Shown piece by piece: positions 35,244 to 44,097 of a stretch of DNA of 64,000 bases (positions are counted from its first letter, which is position 1; each line of letters begins with the position of its first letter). Location: the NCBI GenBank assembly GCA_011391085.1, contig JAABRD010000014.1, forward strand, positions 37,708-101,707. Reading direction: 5' to 3'. The stretch comes from Thiotrichaceae bacterium (GTDB lineage: Bacteria > Pseudomonadota > Gammaproteobacteria > Beggiatoales > Beggiatoaceae). The notes under the pieces were generated by a model. That model had not been told where the DNA came from. It did no database searches and saw only the letters and a list, made by a program, of their open reading frames with translations. A program made the translations under genes and the position numbers.

Positions 35244-35372
35244 GAGTGATGACTTACGCAAGAACCGCTGTGTACCCCACCCCAGCCCTCCCCGCACACG
35301 GGGATGGAATCCTAAAACACGTTTTGGGCGGAGGTTGTCCAAAACATCTCGTCCAAAACATGTTTTGGACTC
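35244..35372. repeat. Partial GACTTACGC element and GTCCAAAACATG palindrome
   Basis: GATGACTTACGCAAGAACCG with a CCCCACCCCAGCCCTCCCC stretch is one end of the element seen at 18133 and 50649. It is followed by three AAAACA(C/T)GTTTTGG palindromes ending in GGACTCC at 35372. Confidence 0.6.
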
Positions 35373-35414
35373 CATCGAACAGGTTCTTTGACGTTTCAAA
35401 GGCGAACTTCAATG

Positions 35415-35747
35415 TTAATCCTTCAACACCTCATAGATCAACAAATAATCCCCGCCATCTCCGGTAAAGTGATACTCCTGTTCATCCTGCCCTGCCAAAC
35501 CAGCGGAGACCGTGAACTTCCCTAAATTGTCGTCGGAGTCAAACATGCCGGTATCCTTGTCCCATAAAGCGACCTCGACCTTACCACTGAAACTAATCAG
35601 TGGCACGCCCCGTAAACTCGCTGTCTCACCACTGGAAATGCCATCGGTGGACCACACCTTTTTACTAGCCACGGTGAGATAGGCTTCATCTTGGCCAGTG
35701 TCTTCGGTTTCTTTACATCTTAATTCTAGCAATTTAAGTTTTGCCAT
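35415..35747 (-). CDS. Small protein of unknown function, probable beta-sandwich
   Basis: I do not recognise this 110-residue acidic protein. It has no signal peptide. The pattern of alternating strands (KLKLLELRCKETED, EAYLTVASKKVW, PLISFSGKVEVALWDKDTG, YHFTGDGGDYLLIYEVL) suggests a C2-like beta-sandwich, with an Asp-rich loop DKDTGMFDSDDNLG that could bind calcium. A good start (ATG with AGGAAAA upstream) supports it as a real gene. It lies between hisD and pip on the same strand, with gaps too large for a clear operon. Confidence 0.6.
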   Translation of the reverse strand: MAKLKLLELRCKETEDTGQDEAYLTVASKKVWSTDGISSGETASLRGVPLISFSGKVEVALWDKDTGMFDSDDNLGKFTVSAGLAGQDEQEYHFTGDGGDYLLIYEVLKD

Positions 35748-35850
35748 GAGAGTTTTCCTCTTGTGAATGTTAACTGTAATGTGTTGTTTCTATCCATTGA
35801 TGGAACTATGATGTATGTGAAGTGTATGATGTACATGATATTTCGTTCAC

Positions 35851-35901
35851 ACACTATCCACTATCCGCTATCCACTATCCACTATCCGCTAAAACCACTA
35901 T
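35851..35901. repeat. Heptamer array (ATCCACT)n at the hisD stop codon
   Basis: CACTATCCACTATCCGCTAT and further copies make a 7-base tandem array. Read on the minus strand it is GGATAGT repeated, and the hisD stop TAG (35898-35900) is inside its first GGATAGTGG. Similar arrays begin at the stop codons of the genes ending at 42574 and 44132. Confidence 0.8.
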
Positions 35902-37202
35902 CCCAAATTCCGCTTCCCAATCGCATTGGCATGGGACGGAAATCCTTCGTATTCCGCAAACTTCTGCGCAATATCTTTGATTTTCTGATACCCTCCTTTC
36001 GTCAGATAACCGATCGAAGAACGTTTCAGGAAATCATAGACTGTGACACACGAAAACGTTTTTGCAAAACCGCCGGTGGGTAAAATGGCATTGACGCCCA
36101 ACGAGAAATTGCCAATGGTAATCGGCGTGTAAGGACCTAACAGAATCTCACCGGCATTGACAATCTTGTTTAACACTGCCATCGGTTCTTTGACTAACAC
36201 TTCCAGATGTTCTGGTGCAAAGTCATTGACGAATTGTATGGAGGCGTTTAAATCCGGGGTCAGTACAATCCCCCCATAATTAGATAACACCGTTAGACAA
36301 TATTGTTTACGTTCCTCTGGCAGGTCATCGATTAAAGCAGGCAACTTTTGTTCCACTTGACTTGCCACTTCCCTGGAATGCGTCACCAGTAACGCCGTGG
36401 AATCGGGTCCATGTTCTGCTTCAATCAGCAAATCTAATGCCGCTAGGTAAGGGTCGACGGTTTCATCACATAAGATGATAGACTCACTGGGCCCAGCGGG
36501 CGTGCCCACATCAATGCGTCCATATAAAAGTCGTTTGGCCGCAGACACATAGCTGTTCCCAGGTCCAATCACTTTATCTACTTTCGGCACTGTTTCGGTA
36601 CCGAAAGCCATTGCCGCAATCGCTTGACTGCCGCCGACTTTATAGACTTCTTTGATACCACATTCTTCAGCCGCAACTAGGGAGGCATCATCAATTTTAC
36701 CCTCCGCAGTGGGAGGCGTACAGACAATGATGCGTGGTACTTTGGCAATCACCGCCGGGATTCCCAACATTAACATCACTGACGGAAAGCAACCTTTGCC
36801 ACGCGGGACGTAGAGTCCTACCGAAGTAATCGGCGTAATTTTTTCACCGGCCATGATACCGTCATCAATTTGCGTGAACCACATCTCCTCTGGCATCTGT
36901 GCCTGGTGAAATTTCTTAATATTCTGTGCCGAGACTTCGATGACCTTTTTGATAGAAGCATCCAAATTAGCACGGGCTTGATTAAATTCTGCCGGGGTGA
37001 CTCGCAATTGAGAAGTTTGCATGGTCACGCGGTCAAATTTCGCGTTGTATTCAACCAAAGCGCGGTCTCCTCTTTCTCGCACCTCTTTGATAATTGGCTG
37101 CACCACACTTTGGAAATTTTCAATGTCTATTTCGGAACGTCTAAAAATGTCTTTCACTTGTGAAGGTGAAAGGGTGTTTAAATCGTAGTAATTGATTTTC
37201 AT
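35898..37202 (-). CDS. hisD: Histidinol dehydrogenase
   Basis: 434 residues from the ATG at 37202 (MKINYYDLNTLSPSQV); the longer open frame begins inside MITE1 sequence. It carries out the last two steps of histidine synthesis, oxidising histidinol to histidine with NAD and zinc. KVIGPGNSYVSAAKRLLYG and GTPAGPSESIILCDE are family signatures, and the catalytic Glu-His pair is in NDFAPEHLEVL; GPYTPITIGNFSLGVNAILP is the C-terminal zinc-site region. The only other histidine-like gene near is the HAD-HisB fusion upstream, on the same strand. No hisG or hisC adjoins it. Confidence 0.96.
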   Translation of the reverse strand: MKINYYDLNTLSPSQVKDIFRRSEIDIENFQSVVQPIIKEVRERGDRALVEYNAKFDRVTMQTSQLRVTPAEFNQARANLDASIKKVIEVSAQNIKKFHQAQMPEEMWFTQIDDGIMAGEKITPITSVGLYVPRGKGCFPSVMLMLGIPAVIAKVPRIIVCTPPTAEGKIDDASLVAAEECGIKEVYKVGGSQAIAAMAFGTETVPKVDKVIGPGNSYVSAAKRLLYGRIDVGTPAGPSESIILCDETVDPYLAALDLLIEAEHGPDSTALLVTHSREVASQVEQKLPALIDDLPEERKQYCLTVLSNYGGIVLTPDLNASIQFVNDFAPEHLEVLVKEPMAVLNKIVNAGEILLGPYTPITIGNFSLGVNAILPTGGFAKTFSCVTVYDFLKRSSIGYLTKGGYQKIKDIAQKFAEYEGFPSHANAIGKRNLG

Positions 37203-37258
37203 ATTGATTTTCATAATGATTTTTCTAAAAACGAGATCCAAACCAGGAGTCCAAAGTG

Positions 37259-37533
37259 GGTAGTGATGCAATGTGGGTGAATAAATATCGAGAGGTTTCT
37301 CTTCGGTCTGGAACTCTGATTGAGATGATTAAATGAGGACTTTGAACGGAGGCTTGACTAATCAAAGTCCATCTAAAAATCATTCTATAGTAATATTCCT
37401 CATCACTTGTACCCCCTGCCCCCCGCACGCGGGGGAGTCACTCCCCCCGTGTACGGGGGGCAGGGGGGTACAAAAATGAATGAATATTACTATAATCAGA
37501 GTTCAGACAGAGAACCCACATTGCATCACTACC
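37259..37533. mobile_element. MITE1 copy (long type) interrupted by MITE2
   Basis: Ends GGTAGTGATGCAATGTGGGT and AACCCACATTGCATCACTACC (inner 20 bases), with flanks CCAAAGTG (37251-37258) and CCAAAGCG (37534-37541), 7 of 8 matching. Removing the inner MITE2 and one TA leaves 168 bases that align along their length with the uninterrupted copy at 42688. Confidence 0.85.
37388..37492. mobile_element. MITE2 nested in MITE1, with TA duplication
   Basis: Ends TAGTAATATTCCTCATCACT and the inverse ATGAATATTACTA. The uninterrupted MITE1 at 42688 reads ATTCTAATCAG at this point; here it is ATTCTA-element-TAATCAG, so TA was duplicated on insertion. The core is CCCCCCGTGTACGGGGGG with its neighbours. 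Confidence 0.85.
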
Positions 37534-37586
37534 CCAAAGCGCAGCTTTGGATTCCTGGTTAACCGGTTAACGAGGTTTCTAAAAAT

Positions 37587-39521
37587 TTATGCCAACGTCG
37601 CCTTTACTCCAGGCGGCACTCCTTTACGATAAGGATTCCTTGCAAAGACTTCCCGAAGAGATTCTCCCAACTGGCTGAAAATGAACGGCCACCCTTCCTG
37701 TGGCGTCATCTTCTCTTGGAGGTGAACCATGATACTACAAACCAGTCCGCCCGACAATCCATCCAGAAAATCGTCTAAATCTTCTGAACGCAGATGTTGA
37801 TAAACATTCTGGCCAATTAAAAACCGTTGTTTGAACGCCGGGTAAGATTCTTGAAAGGGCACGAATCTCCAGAATTTGCGTCCTTCTACACTGATTCCTA
37901 CACGAATGGGTTGCCCTTCCATATCTGCCAAGGTGTGCAAACTGCTACCAGCGCCGTTGACTCCCCAGTCGTTCATTCGCAATGTGAGAATTTCTAGCAA
38001 TGCCCGACCTAATACCAAGGCGGTGTCCTCTAACACGACGTGACTGGAACTGAGTACCGTGGCTTGAAATTCCACTTGCATAGTGAATCCCGCCGCGGTG
38101 GCCAAATGTTCTAGCAGATAAGGCAATTCACTCACCTCAATGGTGGGAGACACTTGAAAGCTAAAATGATTTGGAAGTTGTTTGGAAAAGTCGACAGCGA
38201 CCATAACATGGCTTTCTGCCGTGCCACGCCATACTTTACTTGCATGTAGAGACTTTGACAAGATTTTTAATTCCGCTTCTGACGACAGGTTTTCTATTAT
38301 AGCACTCGTCGACTCCACGGGCAAGGCCGCAGGATGTTGAGGCGTAAAGATTTTGTTCAAGGCTATTCCAATCGCCCTAAAGACACCTTCCCAAGCATGG
38401 TGTGGGTCCTCCACATTGCAAATTTTCACCCGCATTCGTGCCTCTAGTCCTTTAACTAGCCCTTGCATCAGTTTAACCAACGGAGTGCCATTGGTCAATT
38501 GTTCACAACGTAAGGATAAGAACCAGTCTAACTCCAGATTAGCAATGGTGTCAAGGGTCAATGAAGGTGCGTCCGCACCGATTTCCACCATTACTTCAGC
38601 ACTGCCATCGTCAATCATGCCTAACGCAACGCCCACGGTTCTGCCGTATCTTTCAAAATTTTGGATATGTTTCCCCAACTGCATACCCAATTCCTGCCAA
38701 TTATTATTATTCCATTGCAAGATGATTTCAACCCCCAGCCGCCAGGCGATATGTTCAATGGCGTGACTGACAAATTCATTGGGAGTTGTTAACCGTTTCT
38801 TCCGCACGTCCCCAAATTGCATCATCAATTGACAAAGTTCAAAGGACGAATAAATCTGGTGTGCGTGAGGCGACTGTTCCAAAACTCCGAAATCTGCACT
38901 CCCCGTTGCGACTCCCACTGTATGACAAGCCGCCCGGTGTCCTGCTTCCATACCCACGAGAGAATCTTCAATGGCCACACATCGTTCTGGATTCACTTCT
39001 AATAACTGGGCCGCTAACAGATAGGTATCAGGGGCAGGTTTTTTCTCGACCTGTTGAATGTCGTTACCAACGACGGCATCAAAATATTCAAGAATCCCAC
39101 AACGAGTCAGAATGCCTTGCACTTCTGCCGTTGAGTTATTCGAGACCACGGCCATTTTTAAGGAAGTGGACCGAACCGCAATTAGAATGTCCTGAATTCC
39201 CGGATTGAGAGGAAACACACTGGTTTGTCTAGCGTGGTTAAAATGGGTTAGTAGAGGTTCTAACCATTGATCAGCGTTGGCAATGGCATACGTCTCCTCC
39301 ACGAAGACTAAAATTTTTTTCCAAAAAAGTTCCGCGTCATAAGCAAAAATAGAACGAATGAACTCGTTGCTAACCGTCACCTGGTCCCCTACATATTGAT
39401 GGAGTAACTGGTTGCAAACGGTTAAATCTAGGCGTAAGGAATCGATTAGAACTCCATCCATATCCCAAAGAAGGGCTTGGGTGGAGGTGGGAATGAATAA
39501 ACGATTGGCTATGTTTAACAT
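37587..39521 (-). CDS. HAD phosphatase fused to two degenerate HisB-like (IGPD) domains
   Basis: 644 residues. Residues 1-235 are a subfamily IA HAD hydrolase: motif I DMDGV (Asp20, Asp22), motif II VVSNNS (126-131), motif III lysine in VEKKPAPD (158-165), motif IV VAIEDSLVGMEAG (182-194). Residues about 244-392 resemble imidazoleglycerol-phosphate dehydratase: SHAIEH keeps the first histidine pair, the first-half DHHTVED equivalent is replaced by NNNNWQE, but DPHHAWEGVFRAIGIAL (372-388) keeps the second-half metal motif. Residues about 425-628 are a second copy, where SSHVVLEDTALVLGRAL (492-508) keeps part of the first-half motif and the second-half one is gone. E. coli HisB also joins a HAD phosphatase to IGPD, but its HAD is a different subfamily. 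The gene lies just upstream of hisD, so a role in histidine synthesis is possible but unproven. Confidence 0.75.
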   Translation of the reverse strand: MLNIANRLFIPTSTQALLWDMDGVLIDSLRLDLTVCNQLLHQYVGDQVTVSNEFIRSIFAYDAELFWKKILVFVEETYAIANADQWLEPLLTHFNHARQTSVFPLNPGIQDILIAVRSTSLKMAVVSNNSTAEVQGILTRCGILEYFDAVVGNDIQQVEKKPAPDTYLLAAQLLEVNPERCVAIEDSLVGMEAGHRAACHTVGVATGSADFGVLEQSPHAHQIYSSFELCQLMMQFGDVRKKRLTTPNEFVSHAIEHIAWRLGVEIILQWNNNNWQELGMQLGKHIQNFERYGRTVGVALGMIDDGSAEVMVEIGADAPSLTLDTIANLELDWFLSLRCEQLTNGTPLVKLMQGLVKGLEARMRVKICNVEDPHHAWEGVFRAIGIALNKIFTPQHPAALPVESTSAIIENLSSEAELKILSKSLHASKVWRGTAESHVMVAVDFSKQLPNHFSFQVSPTIEVSELPYLLEHLATAAGFTMQVEFQATVLSSSHVVLEDTALVLGRALLEILTLRMNDWGVNGAGSSLHTLADMEGQPIRVGISVEGRKFWRFVPFQESYPAFKQRFLIGQNVYQHLRSEDLDDFLDGLSGGLVCSIMVHLQEKMTPQEGWPFIFSQLGESLREVFARNPYRKGVPPGVKATLA

Positions 39522-39750
39522 AATGGAAAATGAAAAAATTATGGTGGACTGACGGCTTTAGTCGGGTGATAGGGATGGTTAGCAAATGAAAATGGGTAAT
39601 CCATGTAAACGAATGAAGGCTTTGCTACACTGTTCACACACGTTCCATCACCTTCCACTTGTGAAATTTTGGTAGTTCTTGCAATTTAATAGAGACGTGT
39701 TAGAATGGCTACTATTGGAGTAGAAGTTTTTATTGGAGTAGAAGTTTTAG

Positions 39751-39896
39751 CCGCACTGCCATTCAGTTAAGGTACGGTGGAGTGGAGGCTTTAGCCGGCC
39801 GGCGGTAGGCGCCCCGCGATTTGAGTGGGGGGGATGCCTACTGCCAACCGGCTAAAGCCTCCACTCCACCGGGTTTTCCTTAACTTAATGGCATTG
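39751..39896. repeat. Nested inverted repeat with TGCCATTCAGTTAAGG ends
   Basis: ACTGCCATTCAGTTAAGGTA and CCTTAACTTAATGGCATT (ending 39895) are the outer arms, GGAGTGGAGGCTTTAGCCGG and its inverse the inner arms. The other parts of the 551-base gap hold a single GGACTGACGGCTTTAGTCGG half-site at 39545 and about 170 bases of unique AT-rich sequence before rsmA. Confidence 0.75.
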
Positions 39897-40072
39897 AAGC
39901 CTTAGCTGGTGACCTTTCCCATGAATCTAATATGGAGACTCCCCAGCACCAACACTTGACAACTTTGGCTAGAATATGTTTGAATGAAAAAATATGCGGG
40001 CAAAGTCATTTGTCTGCGAAACTTGAAAGGTTCAGCATTTTTGCCCCCTGAATTATTAAATGGTCTATTTCA

Positions 40073-40909
40073 ATGAGTTATTATCATATCACACGCAAAC
40101 GTTTTGGACAACATTTTCTTCAAGATACTTTTGTCATTCAACGTCTAGTCGATGCTATTGCCCCGGCAGAGGATCAAAAATTAGTGGAGATTGGGCCTGG
40201 AAGAGGCGCCTTGACGATTCCATTGTTGGAACGTTGTTATTCTCTACAGGTTATTGAAATTGACCACAATTTAGTTGCATGGTTGCAACAAGAAGTGAGT
40301 CGTTATGGTCAATTACAAATTTATTCAGCGGATGTTTTGACCTTTGATTTTAAGTCATTGGTGACGCCTCCACAACGTTTGAGAATCGTGGGCAATTTGC
40401 CTTATAATATTTCTACGCCCTTGTTATTTCACTTGCTGAATTATTTGAAAGATATTCAAGACCTGACGTTCATGTTGCAACGGGAAGTGGTGGATCGTCT
40501 GGTGGCACCCCCTGGTACGTCCGAATATGGACGTTTGTCGGTCATGTTGCAATATCATTGTCAAATGGAAAAATTATTTGATGTCTCTCCCTGGGCCTTT
40601 TCTCCGCCACCGACCGTTCATTCTAGTGTGGTGCTGTTGAAACCTCATTCGACTCCGCCTGTGCAAGTGGTTAATTATGGGCACTTTGTAGAATTGGTGG
40701 CCTGTGCTTTTTCGCAACGACGGAAGACGTTACGCAATGCCTTAAAAGGGATGTTGGAAGCGCGAGTGATGGAGGAGATTGGAATTGACCCGCAGACCCG
40801 TGCAGAAAGGTTGACATTGGAGGAATTTGCGAGGTTGGCAAATCAATACCACTCTCTTAATTTAGGCAATACTGAACGAGAGGGTTTAGTTGCAATGCCA
40901 TTAAGTTAA
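40073..40909 (+). CDS. rsmA: 16S rRNA dimethyladenosine transferase
   Basis: 278 residues (also called KsgA). It dimethylates the two adjacent adenosines near the 3' end of 16S rRNA during 30S assembly. RKRFGQHFLQD, the SAM-binding VEIGPGRGALT, and the catalytic IVGNLPYNISTPLLFHLL are all intact; FSPPPTVHSSVV is the C-terminal signature. The last five codons and the stop (AMPLS-stop) are made of the dispersed repeat GCAATGCCATTAAGTTAAGG, so the natural C-terminus has been replaced or extended by repeat sequence. Confidence 0.96.
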   Translation: MSYYHITRKRFGQHFLQDTFVIQRLVDAIAPAEDQKLVEIGPGRGALTIPLLERCYSLQVIEIDHNLVAWLQQEVSRYGQLQIYSADVLTFDFKSLVTPPQRLRIVGNLPYNISTPLLFHLLNYLKDIQDLTFMLQREVVDRLVAPPGTSEYGRLSVMLQYHCQMEKLFDVSPWAFSPPPTVHSSVVLLKPHSTPPVQVVNYGHFVELVACAFSQRRKTLRNALKGMLEARVMEEIGIDPQTRAERLTLEEFARLANQYHSLNLGNTEREGLVAMPLS

Positions 40910-40948
40910 GGTATCCCCGTTGGAGTCCAAAACGTGTTTTGGACTCCA
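40892..40948. repeat. AATGCCATTAAGTTAAGG end and GGAGTCC palindrome
   Basis: GCAATGCCATTAAGTTAAGG (40892-40911) overlaps the rsmA stop codon. It is followed by TGGAGTCCAAAACGTGTTTT and GGACTCC, a palindrome placed between convergent genes. Confidence 0.7.
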
Positions 40949-40976
40949 TCTTCAGATTGTTTAGGACAGTTAAATT

Positions 40977-41501
40977 CTATTTAGGTGCCATTTGCTTAGA
41001 CAAAGCCATTTGATAAGCTTGTTCAATGTCTTTGTCAAAAGCAACAAAATAAACGGTCTCAATGCCAGGATGAGTGGCCATGAAGTTTGCCGTCGTGGTG
41101 ACTGCAATTTGGGCCGCTTGTGGAATCGGGTAACCATAGACTCCACAACTGATGGCGGGGAACGCAATACTTTTGATCTGATGTTCTAAAGCCAATGTGA
41201 GGCTATTGAGATAACAGGAGGCAAGTAATTTAGCCTCCTCATTCTGTCCGCCGTGCCAGACGGGACCCACGGTGTGAATCACATATTTGGCAGGCAATTG
41301 ATAGCCTTTGGTAATTTTTGCTTGACCGGTGGGACAGCCGCCTAGAGTGCGACATTCTTCAAGCAGTTGAGGACCGGCGGCGCGATGAATGGCGCCATCG
41401 ACTCCACCTCCTCCTAAAAGAGATTCATTGGCAGCATTGACAATGGCATCGACGACTAACGTGGTGATGTTGCTACGGATGAGTTTAAGTTGTGTGGGCA
41501 T
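40977..41501 (-). CDS. Macro-domain protein (O-acetyl-ADP-ribose deacetylase type)
   Basis: 174 residues, a single macro domain of the YmdB/MacroD class. These hydrolyse O-acetyl-ADP-ribose and remove ADP-ribose from acidic residues. [20 protein letters not shown] is the hallmark, with the catalytic Asn and the glycine loop; [33 protein letters not shown] (H and G-P-V-W following) and [13 protein letters not shown] complete the ADP-ribose pocket. AGGA precedes the ATG. It stands alone. Confidence 0.95.
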   Translation of the reverse strand: MPTQLKLIRSNITTLVVDAIVNAANESLLGGGGVDGAIHRAAGPQLLEECRTLGGCPTGQAKITKGYQLPAKYVIHTVGPVWHGGQNEEAKLLASCYLNSLTLALEHQIKSIAFPAISCGVYGYPIPQAAQIAVTTTANFMATHPGIETVYFVAFDKDIEQAYQMALSKQMAPK

Positions 41502-41526
41502 CGTTTTTTCCTTTCGTGTGAACTGT

Positions 41527-41632
41527 TAAGTACTGAAGCAGTAATTTTGCGGTATTTTCCCTCACCCCCGACCCCTCTCCCAGAGGGAGAGGGGCGAAAC
41601 AAAATACGAGAAAATTTCTGCTTCAGTACTTA
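41527..41632. mobile_element. Small inverted-repeat element with TAAGTACTGAAGCAG ends
   Basis: TAAGTACTGAAGCAGTAATT and AATTTCTGCTTCAGTACTTA are inverted, around CCCTCACCCCCGACCCCTCT and its complement. Only the left end of a second copy is found, at 57429, where it is joined to a MITE1 right end. No clear target duplication. Confidence 0.65.
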
Positions 41633-41647
41633 ATATATTTAGGTGAC

Positions 41648-42574
41648 ATGACCGTAATTAGTTTAGCGTTAGTTCCAATTTTTTTCATCATCTTGTTAGG
41701 GTATGGGTTCAAACACATCGGTTTTCCCGGCGATGAATTTTGGCCATTGTTAGAAAAGGTCACGTATTTTGTCTTATTCCCAGCCCTATTAGTTAACAAC
41801 TTAGTAACCGCACCACTACATCAACTGGCCGTGGCACCGTTAGCAACCGTGTTAATCAGCACCATCCTCTTGGTATCTGCCTTCTTGGTTTTCATTCGGC
41901 GGTGGTTGCCTGTCGACGGCCCCGAATTTACCTCCATCTTTCAGGGTAGCGTCCGTTTTAACAGTTATGTAGGCATGGCCGTGATAGTGGCCTTAAAAAT
42001 TCCATCAGGGCTAACGTTGTCAACAGTGGCGTTGGCTTCAATGATCCCTTTGATAAATGTATTATGTGTGATAATCTTAGCACATTACGCCATTGGTTCA
42101 AAATCCTCCTCCCGTTGGCAAAATATGTGGGCCGCATTGGTGCGTAATCCATTGATTTTAGCTTGTGTGACGGGCATCTTCATAAACTGGGCACACATTT
42201 CCGTCCCTGAGATGTTGCAACAATTTTTAGAATTGTTAGGACGGGCAGCTTTGCCGATGGGGCTGCTAACCGTTGGGGCGGGTCTCTGTTTGAAGGCACT
42301 GAAACGCGGGACTTTCAGTTTACTTTTGAGTATGGTATTAAAGTTGCTGATATTCCCCCTGTTAGCCTGGCTAGTCTGCCAATGGTTTGCCGTGGACCGT
42401 CAAGCAACCTTGATTGCCGTTTTATTTACTGCGCTGCCAACCGCGACCTCTTCCTATATTTTAGCACGGCAAATGGGAGGCGATTACATACTGATGGCAA
42501 ACATTGTAACATTGCAAACGATAGCGGCGGCAGTGACGTTGCCGGTGGTGTTAAATATTTTTTTTAGCAGATAG
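41648..42574 (+). CDS. AEC family (auxin-efflux-carrier-like) transporter
   Basis: 308 residues with about ten transmembrane helices. The N-terminal IFFIILLGYGFKHIGFP, the PALLVNNLV segment with conserved proline and asparagine, RFNSYVGMAVI and the C-terminal LFTALPTATSSYILARQMGG are typical of AEC permeases, which include malonate and other carboxylate exporters. The substrate is not predictable. The stop TAG at 42572 is the first TAG of a GGATAGT heptamer array. AGGTGA before the ATG is a fair ribosome site. Confidence 0.9.
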   Translation: MTVISLALVPIFFIILLGYGFKHIGFPGDEFWPLLEKVTYFVLFPALLVNNLVTAPLHQLAVAPLATVLISTILLVSAFLVFIRRWLPVDGPEFTSIFQGSVRFNSYVGMAVIVALKIPSGLTLSTVALASMIPLINVLCVIILAHYAIGSKSSSRWQNMWAALVRNPLILACVTGIFINWAHISVPEMLQQFLELLGRAALPMGLLTVGAGLCLKALKRGTFSLLLSMVLKLLIFPLLAWLVCQWFAVDRQATLIAVLFTALPTATSSYILARQMGGDYILMANIVTLQTIAAAVTLPVVLNIFFSR

Positions 42575-42620
42575 TGGATAGTGGATAGTGGTTTTAGTGG
42601 ATAGTGGATAGTGGATAGCG
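42569..42620. repeat. Heptamer array (GGATAGT)n at a stop codon
   Basis: GATAGTGGATAGTGGATAGT, an interruption TTTTAGTGG, then more units. The first TAG is the stop codon of the AEC transporter. Same sequence as at 35851 and 44098. Confidence 0.85.
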
Positions 42621-42687
42621 TAATGACTCCCGCTATTTCATCTGGAACGCAATAAGAATTATTGCGCCGTACCAGCTTTCTTAAACC

Positions 42688-42852
42688 GGTAGTGATGCCA
42701 TCTGGGTGAAATATCGTGCGGTTTCTCTTAGGTCTTGAACTGTGATTTATGTGATTAAATGAGGACTATGAAAGGAGGCTTGACGAATCATAGTCCATCT
42801 GAAAATCATTCTAATCAGAGTTCAGACAGAGAACCCACATTGCCTCACTACT
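42688..42852. mobile_element. MITE1 copy, uninterrupted long type
   Basis: Left end GGTAGTGATGCCATCTGGGT, right end AACCCACATTGCCTCACTACT. Flanks CTTAAACC (42680-42687) and CCTAAACC (42853-42860) match at 7 of 8. It shares its interior (GATTAAATGAGGACTATGAA, GGAGGCTTGACGAATCA, CATTCTAATCAG) with copies at 37259, 46170, 51078 and 53002. A GCAATAAGAATTATTGCGC palindrome (42653-42671) lies just before it. Confidence 0.85.
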
Positions 42853-42912
42853 CCTAAACCTTCAAGGTTTAGAAAAGCTAACTTTAGTTTATTAATCATA
42901 AAGAGAAACAGT

Positions 42913-44022
42913 ATGACTGATTATATTCAACCTCAACCTCAATCACCTATATTGGTTTTACTCAATAAAGTTATCCACTTCTTGAAAGAGTTATGGCACA
43001 AACTCCGATCCATGTATCATCCAGAGACGTTAAAACAACAAGGTTTGGGAAAAAATATCTCTCTGTTTGTTACCACCTTTTTGGTGTTAGTGTTGTTACT
43101 CGTCCTTTGGTGGAATCGAGAACCCGGTTTTTTCGATGTTCAGAATCTGGCCCAAACTCGGGTGGAAGAGGAGGAGGAGAAACTGGTGCCAGGCTATGTG
43201 ACAACTAGTACTCTCATGGAAATAGCAAATACCTTGTTGGATAAATCGGGCGGCTACTTGAGTAATGATGTGCTTCCGCCAAGCGTGTTCATGGATGACA
43301 TGCCAAATTGGGAATGGGGTGTATTGCAACAGGTGCGCGACTTTGCTAAAGCCCTACGCAATGATATGAGTCGTTCGCGCACTCAATCGACTGAGGACCC
43401 GGACCTGGGACAAGCAGAACCAAGGTTTAACACGGATAATGCTTCCTGGTTCTTTCCCACCAGTGAGAAAGAGTATGAGAAAGGAATTGAGTTCTTGGAC
43501 AATTATTTGCGTCGTCTGTCAGACCCCAATAATCGCAATGCGCAATTTTACCCCCGTGCCGACAACTTGCGTGACTGGTTAAAAGATGTCATCAAACGGT
43601 TAGGCAGTCTTTCGCAACGTCTCAGTGCCAGCGTCGGTCAAGTGCGACAAAATACCAATTTGGCAGGCGTCCCACAGGCGCAACAGTCCACTAATCAACC
43701 GCTGGAAATGAAAGTGAAAACGCCTTGGATGCAAGTCGATGATGTCTTTTATGAAGCGCGTGGCACATGTTGGGCGTTGTTGCATCTGTTACGGGCCATG
43801 GAAGTCGATTTTAAAGACGTGTTAGAAAGTCGCAATGCCTTGATTGTGTTACAACAAGTGATTAGGGAGTTGGAAGCAACCCAAAAAACGGTCTGGAGTC
43901 CTATGGTGTTAAATGGTTCTGAATTTGGCCTGTTTGCTAATTATTCCTTGGTCCTGTCTTCTTATATTTCGAGGGCACACACGGGGATTATTGATCTTCA
44001 AGATTTATTGGAACGGGGGTAG
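42913..44022 (+). CDS. DUF2333 family membrane protein
   Basis: 369 residues, a gammaproteobacterial family of unknown function. One transmembrane segment (SLFVTTFLVLVLLLVLWW, about residues 50-68) is followed by a periplasmic domain with the family pattern: YVTTSTLMEIANTLLDKSGG, YLSNDVLPPSVFMDDMPNWE, WGVLQQVRDFAKALRND, YPRADNLRDWLKDVIKRLGS and a final FGLFANYSLVLSSYISRAH. The conserved PWMQVDDVFYEARGTCWALL block is present. Start ATG after AAAGAGAAAC. It is followed by palindromic repeats and a convergent gene. Confidence 0.9.
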   Translation: MTDYIQPQPQSPILVLLNKVIHFLKELWHKLRSMYHPETLKQQGLGKNISLFVTTFLVLVLLLVLWWNREPGFFDVQNLAQTRVEEEEEKLVPGYVTTSTLMEIANTLLDKSGGYLSNDVLPPSVFMDDMPNWEWGVLQQVRDFAKALRNDMSRSRTQSTEDPDLGQAEPRFNTDNASWFFPTSEKEYEKGIEFLDNYLRRLSDPNNRNAQFYPRADNLRDWLKDVIKRLGSLSQRLSASVGQVRQNTNLAGVPQAQQSTNQPLEMKVKTPWMQVDDVFYEARGTCWALLHLLRAMEVDFKDVLESRNALIVLQQVIRELEATQKTVWSPMVLNGSEFGLFANYSLVLSSYISRAHTGIIDLQDLLERG

Positions 44023-44027
44023 TAATG

Positions 44028-44093
44028 CGGGACTAGAGGCTTCAGCCGGAAATCGCGGCACGTCACCGGCTGAAGCCTCTAGTCCAGCAAATT
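44028..44093. repeat. GGACTAGAGGCTTCAGCCGG palindrome
   Basis: GGACTAGAGGCTTCAGCCGG and CCGGCTGAAGCCTCTAGTCC face each other across a 22-base loop between two convergent genes, where it could act as a transcript-end hairpin in both directions. Confidence 0.75.
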
Positions 44094-44097
44094 ATAT

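Noticed and set aside
35244..35372. Riboswitch or leader upstream of pip
   Set aside because: The structured sequence is made of dispersed palindromes found elsewhere without relation to gene type.
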